Assembly: GCA_964609375.1 (NCBI GenBank)
Contig: CAZSSA010000016.1
Coordinates: forward strand, 1-30,517
DNA from: CAZDUS01 sp964609375
GTDB taxonomy: Bacteria; Verrucomicrobiota; Kiritimatiellia; CAIKKV01; CAITUY01
DNA length: 30,517 nucleotides
Reading direction: 5' to 3'
The notes beneath the pieces are model-generated. The model was not told the DNA's origin, ran no database searches, and worked only from the letters and a program-made list of their open reading frames with translations. This document shows, one piece after another, positions 23,404-30,341 of this stretch; position 1 is the first letter of the stretch; each line of letters opens with the position of its first letter. The position numbers and the translations under genes were made by a program.

Positions 23404-24438
23404 ATGGATACAGAGAAAAAAAGACCGGAAGAAGAAGCACCCCTCCCCCTGGCCCTCTCCCCCTCCACCTTCGCCGAGGCTACGGCGGACAAGAAGGGGC
23501 GAGGGAAAAGAGAAGCGTTGGAAACCAAGCAGCGGTTGCCGCCGTGGATCCGTGTGCGGATTTCCGGTAACCGGACGTTTGATGCGGTTCACGATTTGCT
23601 CAACGAGTGCAACTTGAATACGGTGTGTTCAGGTGCACATTGTCCAAACAAGCACGAGTGTTTCAGTCGGGGAACGGCTACGTTCATGATTTTGGGGGAT
23701 ACCTGTACGAGGGACTGCCGATTTTGCGCGGTTAATACAGGAGTGCCCGCTCCGGTGGACGAGGATGAACCGCGCCGGGTGGCGGAGGCGGCTGCGCGGT
23801 TGAAATTGAAGCATGTGGTGGTGACGAGTGTGACGCGGGATGATTTGCCGGATGGCGGGGCGAGTTTGTTTGCGGCGACGATACTGGCGGTGCGTGAACG
23901 GTTGCCGGGGGCGAGAGTTGAGGTTTTGGTGCCTGATTTCCAAGGCCGGGAGTCGGATATTGACGTGGTGTTGGCGGCAAGGCCGGATGTGTTTAATCAT
24001 AATGTGGAGACGGTGCGGCGGCTTCAACGGGTTATCCGGCCAGCGGCGGATTATGAGCGGTCGCTGGGTGTATTGAGGTATGTGGCGGAGGGTGGGGGGG
24101 GGAGGAGGGCAGAGGGCGGAGGGCAGAGGGCGGAGGACAGAGGGCAGAGGGCGGAGGACGGGAGGCCTGTGGTGAAGTCGGGGTTGATGGTGGGGTTGGG
24201 GGAGACGGATGAGGAAATACACGAGGCGATAATGGATTTGCAGCGGGCGGGGTGCGAATTACTGACCATTGGACAATATTTGGCACCATCGGCGAAGAAT
24301 CATCCCGTGGAGCGGTTTGTGACGCCGGAACAATTTCAGGAGTATGCAAAGTGGGGAGTGGCGGCGGGTTTCCTTGGGGTGGCATCTGCACCGATGGTGC
24401 GATCAAGTTATCATGCTGAGGAACAGTGGGCGGGGTAG
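23404..24438 (+). CDS. lipA: Lipoyl synthase LipA with repeat-encoded insertions
   Basis: LipA inserts two sulfur atoms into octanoyl groups using two 4Fe-4S clusters. The auxiliary cluster ligands are CSGAHCPNKHEC (C75, C80, C86), the radical SAM ligands CTRDCRFC (C101, C105, C108), and RSSYHAEE supplies the conserved C-terminal Ser. Two regions are unlike the family. The first about 40 residues are encoded by a dispersed repeat (LALSPSTFAEATADKKG). Residues about 230-254, between LGVLRYVAE and VVKSGLMVGLGET, are an Arg/Gly/Glu insert with seven-residue period encoded by heptamer DNA repeats. A later TTG near 23518 (LETKQRLPPW) is an alternative start that would exclude the N-terminal repeat. 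Catalytic residues are intact, so activity is plausible. Confidence 0.92.
   Translation: MDTEKKRPEEEAPLPLALSPSTFAEATADKKGRGKREALETKQRLPPWIRVRISGNRTFDAVHDLLNECNLNTVCSGAHCPNKHECFSRGTATFMILGDTCTRDCRFCAVNTGVPAPVDEDEPRRVAEAAARLKLKHVVVTSVTRDDLPDGGASLFAATILAVRERLPGARVEVLVPDFQGRESDIDVVLAARPDVFNHNVETVRRLQRVIRPAADYERSLGVLRYVAEGGGGRRAEGGGQRAEDRGQRAEDGRPVVKSGLMVGLGETDEEIHEAIMDLQRAGCELLTIGQYLAPSAKNHPVERFVTPEQFQEYAKWGVAAGFLGVASAPMVRSSYHAEEQWAG
23438..23505. repeat. Dispersed palindrome-containing repeat in the lipA 5' end
   Basis: C/T-rich DNA (CCCCTCCCCCTGGCC, CTCTCCCCCTCC) is followed by CTTCGCCGAGGCTACGGCGG and GGGGCGAGGG, with CGCCG/CGGCG able to form a hairpin and CCCTC.../...GAGGG ends. In my recollection similar FAEATADK-encoding repeats occur in some PVC-type genomes. 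It is the one place where the C-rich strand is on +. Confidence 0.6.
24094..24162 (+). repeat. GGRCRGA heptamer array inside lipA
   Basis: After a 9-G run (24094-24102), eight consecutive heptamers of form GGGCAGA, GGGCGGA, GGACAGA or GGACGGG fill 24107-24162. Since three heptamers equal seven codons, the product repeats every seven residues (RAEGGGQ, RAEDRGQ). Confidence 0.93.
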
Positions 24439-24719
24439 GGGGGGTGGGGAGGGTTCAGGGTTCGGGGTTCAGGAGAAGTGTCACGCGAAGATGCGAAGAA
24501 CGCAATAAAGGGGGGGGATGGGGAGGGGGAAGACCTTAGACCAATGGGTTGTTTTGACGAATTAACGGTATTTTAGGTCTATTGACTTGCTCGATTCTTA
24601 GGCGAGGAGTATGAAGTCATAAATTATTTCCAGCGGCTTTTGTTCCGGTTCTGCCTGAAAAATCAAGAGCGCCTGTGAGGACACAGGCTACTACACCGAT
24701 TTAGAGAGGGGAGTTCATT
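24439..24719 (+). other. Gap between lipA and hoxF: repeats and leader
   Basis: The 281-bp gap holds G-rich DNA, a three-copy RGGGTTC array (24450-24473), a second G-rich tract (24510-24530) and the CCTTAGACCAA block (24533-24543). It then turns AT-richer (24544-24650), where the hox promoter should lie; TTGACG (24554) and TTGACT (24581) are present but without a convincing paired -10. A hairpin at 24671-24688 and the hoxF ribosome site follow. Confidence 0.6.
24671..24688 (+). repeat. Hairpin in the hoxF leader
   Basis: GCCTGTG-AGGA-CACAGGC is a perfect 7-bp stem with a four-base loop, 31 bp upstream of hoxF and without a U-run. It resembles the GCGCC palindromes at 14472 and 30314, so it may be a dispersed element rather than a hox-specific regulator. 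Confidence 0.55.
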
Positions 24720-26531
24720 ATGGAGAAGAAGCAGCGAGAGTTCATCAAGCAAGCCTGCCTGAAGGTTGGAAACGACCATGCCAGGCTTATGGATGTGGCG
24801 CGGGCAGTTCAGGCGGAATATGGATGCGTCTGCGATGAAAGTCTTGACCTGATCGCTGGCGAGCTTTCCATGCATCGCGTGGAAGTGGAAAGTCAAGTTT
24901 CCTTCTACGCTTTTCTTTCACCCACACCCAAAGGCAAGACGGTTATCCGTTTGTGTAATGACGTGGTGGATGTCATGAATGGTGTTGAAGCGGTGGCGGC
25001 CGTGTTTAGCGAGGAGTTGGGGATTCCTCCCGGCGGCACGACGGCGGACGGGAAGATCAGTCTTGAGTGGACGCCGTGTATCGGCATGTCCGATCAGGCG
25101 CCGGCGGCGCTGGTGAACGACGTTGTGGTGACGAATCTGGATTGTGACAAGGCCCGGACGATTGCGCGGCAGATCAAGGCCAAGGGTGGCTCTGTGGATC
25201 TGGTACGGACGCGGGGGGATGGAAATAACGCGCATGATCTGGTCAGGGCGATGGTGCAGAACAACATTCGCGCCAAGGGGCCGGTGATCTTTGATGCGTT
25301 TGAGCCTGGGGTCGCGTTGTCGAAGGCCTTGGCGATGACACCGGCGGAGGTGATTCGTGATGTCAAGACATCGCGTCTGCGCGGGCGGGGTGGGGCAGGG
25401 TTTCCGGCGGGGATGAAGTGGGACTTTACGCGGCAGTCGAACGGGACGGATCGTTATGTGATCTGCAACGCGGATGAAGGCGAGCCGGGGACGTTTAAAG
25501 ACCGGGTGGTGTTGACGGAGTGTCCGGATTTGATGATGGAGGGGATGACCATTGCCGGGTATGCGATTGGGGCGGCGACGGGAATTATTTATCTGCGCGG
25601 CGAATACGCCTACCTGAATGCCTATTTGAACCACGTGCTGGCCGAGCGGCGCCGGAAGGGGTTGCTGGGCAAGGATGTGTGCGGGAAGAAGGGATTTTCG
25701 TTTGATATCCGCATTCAGATGGGGGCGGGCGCCTACATCTGCGGTGAGGAAACGGCGATGATCAGTTCCTGTGAGGGGTTGCGCGGTGATCCGAAGAACC
25801 GGCCTCCTTTTCCGGCCCAGAAGGGATATCTGGGTTGCCCGACGGACGTCAATAATGTGGAGACGTTCTGCTGTGTGGCGCGGATTCTGGATAAGGGACC
25901 GGGGTGGTTTGCGCAGATGGGGTCGAAGGGGAGTCCCGGCACCAAGTTGCTCAGTGTTTCCGGGGACTGCAGTCAACCGGGTGTTTATGAGGTGCCGTTC
26001 GGAATCAAGTTGCGGGATTTGCTCAAGATGGTAGGCGGCCTGGAGGCGGCGGCGGTGCAGGTGGGGGGGCCGTCGGGGGTGATGGTGGGGCCATCGGAAT
26101 TTGATCGTACGATCTGCTATGACGATCTGGCGACGGGTGGTTCCGTGATGGTGTTCAATGCGGAGCGCGATGTGCTCGATGTGGTGCGGCAATTCAATGA
26201 ATTCTTTGTCGAGGAGAGTTGTGGTTATTGCACCCCGTGCCGGGTTGGCAACCGGCTGATCAAGGAAGCGCTTGGCCGGATTGCGGCGGGCAAGGGAGAG
26301 CCGTCGGATTTGGATTATCTGCAGGCGTTGGCGCAGACCATGAAGGTGACCAGTCGATGCGGGCTGGGGCAGACGGCGTGTAATCCGGTATTGAGTACGC
26401 TGAAAAATTTCCGTGCGGTTTATGACAAGCGGGTCAAGGTCGATAAGAATGGGTTTAGGCCGGGGTTTGATATCAAGGCGGCGTTGGCGATGGCGGAAGG
26501 GATTGCGAAGCGGCCGTCGGAGCATTTTTGA
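24720..26531 (+). CDS. hoxF: NAD-reducing hydrogenase diaphorase subunit HoxF (NuoE-NuoF fusion)
   Basis: A 603-residue fusion. Residues 1 to about 130 are NuoE-like and the rest is NuoF-like. The FMN/NADH site has GRGGAGFPAGMKW, CNADEGEPGTFKDR and GAGAYICGEETAM; the 4Fe-4S cluster uses C501, C504, C507 (SCGYCTPC) and C547. It exchanges electrons between NAD(P)H and the HoxUYH module in the cytoplasm. In the NuoE part only two of the four 2Fe-2S Cys remain: C79 with Asp84 instead of the second Cys, and C120 with Ser124 instead of the fourth. That cluster is probably lost or altered. GGGGAG precedes the ATG. There is no separate hoxE, as expected for a fused HoxF. Confidence 0.94.
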   Translation: MEKKQREFIKQACLKVGNDHARLMDVARAVQAEYGCVCDESLDLIAGELSMHRVEVESQVSFYAFLSPTPKGKTVIRLCNDVVDVMNGVEAVAAVFSEELGIPPGGTTADGKISLEWTPCIGMSDQAPAALVNDVVVTNLDCDKARTIARQIKAKGGSVDLVRTRGDGNNAHDLVRAMVQNNIRAKGPVIFDAFEPGVALSKALAMTPAEVIRDVKTSRLRGRGGAGFPAGMKWDFTRQSNGTDRYVICNADEGEPGTFKDRVVLTECPDLMMEGMTIAGYAIGAATGIIYLRGEYAYLNAYLNHVLAERRRKGLLGKDVCGKKGFSFDIRIQMGAGAYICGEETAMISSCEGLRGDPKNRPPFPAQKGYLGCPTDVNNVETFCCVARILDKGPGWFAQMGSKGSPGTKLLSVSGDCSQPGVYEVPFGIKLRDLLKMVGGLEAAAVQVGGPSGVMVGPSEFDRTICYDDLATGGSVMVFNAERDVLDVVRQFNEFFVEESCGYCTPCRVGNRLIKEALGRIAAGKGEPSDLDYLQALAQTMKVTSRCGLGQTACNPVLSTLKNFRAVYDKRVKVDKNGFRPGFDIKAALAMAEGIAKRPSEHF

Positions 26532-26640
26532 GGGGGGGGAGGGGGAGGTGGGGAGAGGGTTCGGGGTTCGGGGTTCAGGGGGGGGGAGGGGAGCGGGGGA
26601 GGGAGATGGCGATTAGGATTACGATTAGGATTATAAATGA
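26532..26640 (+). repeat. G-rich repeat spacer inside the hox operon
   Basis: Poly-G/GA tracts surround a three-copy RGGGTTC array (26556-26579), followed by two copies of a 12-mer GATTAGGATTAC/T (26611-26634). It fills nearly all of the 121-bp hoxF-hoxU gap, whereas the other hox junctions are only 7-30 bp or overlap. Confidence 0.85.
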
Positions 26641-26652
26641 TGGGGTGGCGTT

Positions 26653-27354
26653 ATGAGTGAGAAAATCACCTTTAGCATTGATGGCAAGACTGTGCATGGG
26701 AAACCGGGCATGACCATTTTGGAGGCGGCGGAGGCCAGCGGGGTGTATATCCCGAGGCTGTGTAAGGGGCCTGGACTTAAGCCGCGCGGGAGTTGCAGGG
26801 TTTGCACGGTGATGGTCAACGGCCGGCCCCAGGCGGCTTGCACGCAGCCGGCGACGGAAGGGATGATGGTTGAGAATGACACGCCGGCGATGATGGAATT
26901 CAGGCGCCACTTGATCGAAATGCTGTTTGTGGAAGGCAATCATTACTGTCCTTTCTGCGAGCGGAGTGGAAACTGTGAACTGCAGGCGTTGGCTTACCGG
27001 TTCGGTATCATGGCGCCACGCTATCCCTATATGTTCCCGAAACGGGAAGTGGATGCTACGCACCCTGATTTGATGATTGATCGGAACCGTTGCGTGCTGT
27101 GCGGCCGGTGTGTGAATGCATCGAGGGACGTGGATGGCAAGACGGCCTTTGAGTTTGTGGGGAGGGGTGGGCACAAGCGGATTGCTGTGGATGCGCAGGA
27201 CGGGTTGGGGGCGACGGAGGCGGATGTGCGTGACAAGGCGGCGGAGTCTTGTCCGGTGGGAAGCATTATCAAGAAACGGGTTGGATATGCGATTCCCTAT
27301 GGCCAGCGGAAGTATGACAAGGCGCCGATCGGATCGGAAATCGAGAAGAAGTAA
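26653..27354 (+). CDS. hoxU: NAD-reducing hydrogenase subunit HoxU
   Basis: A 233-residue NuoG-N-like electron-transfer subunit. A 2Fe-2S ferredoxin-type domain has C37, C48, C51 and C63. It is followed by a His-Cys 4Fe-4S site (H97, C99, C102, C108) and a further 4Fe-4S site CVLCGRC (C147, C150, C153) with C200 in ESCPVGSI. It wires HoxF to HoxY. The length matches HoxU of bidirectional group 3d hydrogenases. A GGGGTGG sits 6 bp before the ATG. Confidence 0.94.
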   Translation: MSEKITFSIDGKTVHGKPGMTILEAAEASGVYIPRLCKGPGLKPRGSCRVCTVMVNGRPQAACTQPATEGMMVENDTPAMMEFRRHLIEMLFVEGNHYCPFCERSGNCELQALAYRFGIMAPRYPYMFPKREVDATHPDLMIDRNRCVLCGRCVNASRDVDGKTAFEFVGRGGHKRIAVDAQDGLGATEADVRDKAAESCPVGSIIKKRVGYAIPYGQRKYDKAPIGSEIEKK

Positions 27355-27365
27355 GGAGAATAGCG

Positions 27366-27917
27366 ATGGCTACAGTGAAACCGAAGGTTGCGACGGCGTC
27401 ATTGGCGGGATGCTTTGGATGCCATATGTCGATTCTCGACATTGATGAGCGGATACTCCAGTTGATCGATCTGGTGGATTTCAGCAAGTCGCCCATTGAT
27501 GACATCAAGGAATTTACCGGCCAGTGCGCCATTGGATTGATCGAGGGCGGGTGTTGCAATGAGGAGAACGTGAGGGTGTTGCGCGATTTCCGGAAGCATT
27601 GCGATGTCCTGATTGCGGTGGGCGAATGTGCCATGATGGGAGGATTGCCGGCGTTGCGTAATACCGTGCCGCTCAAGGAGTGCCTGGATGAGGCGTATAT
27701 TGGCGGGCCGACGGTGTATAATCCCACGGGGCTGATTCCCAGCGACAAGGAACTGCCGTTGCTGCTGGACAAGGTGTATCCGATCCAGAGTGTGGTGAAG
27801 GTGGATTATTATCTGCCGGGGTGTCCGCCATCGGCGGATACGATCTGGCAGGCGTTGGTGGCGTTGTTGACGAATAAGCCGCTGGAATTGCCGTACGAGT
27901 TGATCAAATACGATTGA
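27366..27917 (+). CDS. hoxY: NAD-reducing hydrogenase small subunit HoxY
   Basis: A 183-residue [NiFe] hydrogenase small subunit with one proximal 4Fe-4S cluster. LAGCFGCHMSILDID (C16, C19) is the HoxY signature; GECAMMGG and LPGCPPSADTIW supply the other ligands. It forms the hydrogenase heterodimer with HoxH. It has no Tat signal, so it is cytoplasmic. AAGGAG precedes the ATG; it lies 11 bp after hoxU and 7 bp before hoxH. Confidence 0.95.
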   Translation: MATVKPKVATASLAGCFGCHMSILDIDERILQLIDLVDFSKSPIDDIKEFTGQCAIGLIEGGCCNEENVRVLRDFRKHCDVLIAVGECAMMGGLPALRNTVPLKECLDEAYIGGPTVYNPTGLIPSDKELPLLLDKVYPIQSVVKVDYYLPGCPPSADTIWQALVALLTNKPLELPYELIKYD

Positions 27918-27924
27918 GGACATC

Positions 27925-29379
27925 ATGAGCACTAAAACGTTGAAGAGGGTGATCATTGAACCTGTGACCCGTGTTGAGGGACATGGCAAGGTGTCCTTGT
28001 TGCTGGACGAAAAGAACCAGGTCAAGCAGGCCCGACTCCATATCGTGGAGTTCCGTGGATTCGAGCGGTTTATCCAGGGGCGCCCGTATTGGGAAATCCC
28101 TGTGCTGGTCCAGCGCTTGTGCGGGATTTGTCCGGTGAGCCATCATCTGGCGGCGGCAAAGGCGATGGATGTGATCGTGGGCGCGGATAAGCTGACCCCC
28201 GCGGCGGAGAAGATCCGGAGGCTGATGCATTACGGGCAGATGTTCCAATCGCACAGTCTGCATTTCTTCCACCTGTGTTCCCCCGACCTCCTGTTCGGTT
28301 TTGATGCCGATGTGGCGATCCGGAATGTGATTGGTGTGGCGCGGAAGTTTCCCGATCTGGCTGTGCAGGGTGTGATGATGCGCAAGTACGGGCAGGAGAT
28401 CATCAAGGCCACGGCAGGAAAGAAAATTCATGGCACGGGCGCCATTCCCGGCGGTGTGAACAAGAATCTATCCGTTGCCGAGCGTGATGCGTTGCTGAAG
28501 GATCTGGACCAGATGCTGGTGTGGGCACGTGGTGCCGTGAAACTGGCCAAGGATTATACGGTGGAAAATCTGGCGAAGCTGGCGCCATTCGGATCGTTTG
28601 ATTCCAATCACCTGTCGTTGGTGCGGGCCGACGGGGCGATGGATCTCTATCATGGAAATTTGCGGGCGATTGATTCGCAGGGCGGGAAGATTTTCGACCA
28701 GGTCGATTACCAGAAGTACAACGACTATCTGGTTGAGGAGGTGCGGGATTGGTCGTACATGAAGTTTCCGTTCATCAAGAGTATCGGGCCGGAGAAGGGG
28801 TGGTACCGGGTGGGGCCGCTGGCGCGCATGAACACGGCGGACTTTATTGATACACCCGAGGCGGAAAAGGAACGCAAGGCGTTCATGGCGGTGACGGGCG
28901 GAAAGCCGAACAATATCACCATGGCGTATCATTGGGCGCGTATGATTGAGACGTTGCATTCGATCGAGAAGATTGCCGAATTGCTGCATGACAAGGATTT
29001 GCAGGGAACGGATTTGGTGGTGAAGGGGGAGCGCCGGTCCGAGGGTGTGGGGTTGATTGAGGCGCCGCGCGGGACGTTGTTCCATCATTACCGTGTGAAT
29101 GACCAGGATCAGGTGGTGATGGCGAACCTGATTGTCTCGACGACCAATAATAATACGCCGATGAATTTGGCGGTTCAGAAAGTGGCGGCGGATCATTTGT
29201 CGGGTCAGGCGAAGATTACGGAGGGGATGCTCAATCATATTGAGGTGGCGATCCGGGCGTATGATCCATGTTTGTCGTGTGCGACGCATGCGTTGGGGCG
29301 GATGCCGCTGGTGGTGGAGATGTTCGATTATGAGGGGAATTTGGTGGAGAGACGGGAGAAGGGGGAGGGGGATGGTTGA
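27925..29379 (+). CDS. hoxH: NAD-reducing [NiFe] hydrogenase large subunit HoxH
   Basis: The 484-residue catalytic subunit of a group 3d bidirectional hydrogenase. The nickel ligands are in RLCGICPVSH (C66, C69) and DPCLSCATH (C449, C452). Family practice is cleavage after the His (455) by an endopeptidase, removing the 29-residue tail ALGRMPLVVEMFDY... The last eight or so tail residues (REKGEGDG) and the stop codon are encoded by G-rich repeat DNA, which is tolerable because this part is discarded. The maturation protease follows 30 bp downstream. Confidence 0.96.
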   Translation: MSTKTLKRVIIEPVTRVEGHGKVSLLLDEKNQVKQARLHIVEFRGFERFIQGRPYWEIPVLVQRLCGICPVSHHLAAAKAMDVIVGADKLTPAAEKIRRLMHYGQMFQSHSLHFFHLCSPDLLFGFDADVAIRNVIGVARKFPDLAVQGVMMRKYGQEIIKATAGKKIHGTGAIPGGVNKNLSVAERDALLKDLDQMLVWARGAVKLAKDYTVENLAKLAPFGSFDSNHLSLVRADGAMDLYHGNLRAIDSQGGKIFDQVDYQKYNDYLVEEVRDWSYMKFPFIKSIGPEKGWYRVGPLARMNTADFIDTPEAEKERKAFMAVTGGKPNNITMAYHWARMIETLHSIEKIAELLHDKDLQGTDLVVKGERRSEGVGLIEAPRGTLFHHYRVNDQDQVVMANLIVSTTNNNTPMNLAVQKVAADHLSGQAKITEGMLNHIEVAIRAYDPCLSCATHALGRMPLVVEMFDYEGNLVERREKGEGDG

Positions 29380-29396
29380 TGGGGAATGGTTGATGG
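29371..29396 (+). repeat. 14-bp repeat unit at the hoxH-protease junction
   Basis: ATGGTTG followed by ATGGGGAATGGTTG (29379-29392) and ATGG: the same 14-bp unit found in tandem at 981-1036, 28 kb away. The hoxH stop TGA (29377-29379) lies in it. Confidence 0.85.
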
Positions 29397-29409
29397 TGGA
29401 GGGGAAGGG

Positions 29410-29865
29410 ATGAATAGAGTTTTGTTGATTGGGTTTGGGAATCCGGGGAGGATGGATGATGGGCTGGGGCCCATGCTGGCCGAGGAATTGGAAGGGGCGG
29501 GTATAGAGGGGTTGGATGTGGAGTCGGATTACCAGTTGACTGTGGAGGATGCGGAAGCGGTATCGCGGTATGACAAGGTGATTTTTGTTGATGCCTCGGC
29601 CAATGGGCCAGAGCCGTTTGATTTCAGGGAGATTCAGCCGGGTGGGGCTCCGGGGTTCAGCAGTCATAGTGTGGAACCGGATGAGGTGTTGATGCTGGCG
29701 AAGACGTTATTTGGAAAGACCCCGAAGGCTTATTTGATGGGAATTCGCGGGTATGAGTTTAATGAGTTTGGCGAAGGGTTGTCGGAGAGGGCGGCGGGGA
29801 ATTTGAAGTCGGCGGTGGAGTTTGTGAGGATGTTCGTGAAAGGAGTGTGGTATGAAGCGGGATAA
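29410..29865 (+). CDS. hoxW: HoxH maturation endopeptidase (HoxW/HycI family)
   Basis: The 151-residue hydrogenase maturation protease has LLIGFGNPGRMDDGLGP at the N-terminus, the metal-contacting acidic residue region, VIFVDAS and SSHSVEPDEVL with the conserved His. It senses nickel in the HoxH precursor and cuts its C-terminal tail. I chose ATG 29410 (GGGGAAGGG directly upstream, product begins MNRVLLIGFG) over ATG 29386, which lies in repeat DNA. It overlaps the receiver gene by 14 bp. Confidence 0.9.
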   Translation: MNRVLLIGFGNPGRMDDGLGPMLAEELEGAGIEGLDVESDYQLTVEDAEAVSRYDKVIFVDASANGPEPFDFREIQPGGAPGFSSHSVEPDEVLMLAKTLFGKTPKAYLMGIRGYEFNEFGEGLSERAAGNLKSAVEFVRMFVKGVWYEAG

Positions 29866-30229
29866 ACCTTTGATTCTGTGCGTGGATGATGATCCGGATT
29901 TTCTCGACTCGATGAAGACTATCATTGAGAGCGGAAATTATACCGTGGAAACGGCGGGAAGCGCCGAAGATGGGATTCGCCAGTACAAGGCGGGGAAGCC
30001 GGACCTGGTAGTGGTGGATCTGATGATGGAAGAGGTGGATTCCGGTGTGAATTTTGTGAAGGAGATCAAGGCGCTTGGGCCAATACCGCCAGTATATATG
30101 TTGAGTTCGGTGGGCGACGGGTTGAATTCCAGTACGGATTATTCGACGCTTGGTCTATCGGGAGTATTGCAGAAGCCGATCAATCCGCAGATTTTGCTAT
30201 CCACGCTGAAGGCGAGGGTTGGGAAGTAG
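29852..30229 (+). CDS. Stand-alone CheY-like receiver protein
   Basis: A 125-residue response-regulator receiver domain with no output domain. It has the acidic cluster CVDDDPDF, the phospho-acceptor Asp in LVVVDLMMEE, Ser in MLSSVG at the switch position and Lys in LQKPINP. A kinase phosphorylates such proteins and they act through protein partners. It starts inside the protease gene with AAGGAG 7 bp before the ATG, so it is translated from the hox mRNA. A signalling link to hydrogen metabolism is inferred from position only. No histidine kinase is in the window. Confidence 0.88.
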   Translation: MKRDKPLILCVDDDPDFLDSMKTIIESGNYTVETAGSAEDGIRQYKAGKPDLVVVDLMMEEVDSGVNFVKEIKALGPIPPVYMLSSVGDGLNSSTDYSTLGLSGVLQKPINPQILLSTLKARVGK

Positions 30230-30341
30230 GGGGGAAGGGGGGGGGAGGGGGGCAGGGAAGACAACCTCATTCCGGCCTTCTCCCTTGAGGGGTTGGGGTG
30301 AGGGTGATTGGAGGGCGCCTCTCTGAGTTTTGGCGGTTCAC

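Noticed and set aside
24918..26525. 535-residue open frame on the minus strand opposite hoxF
   Set aside because: Arg/His/Pro-rich composition with no domain; it is the antisense shadow of a well-supported gene with G-ending codons.
28468..29667. 399-residue open frame on the minus strand opposite hoxH and the protease
   Set aside because: Antisense shadow with biased Ile/His/Arg/Pro composition; it spans two clear genes and repeat DNA.
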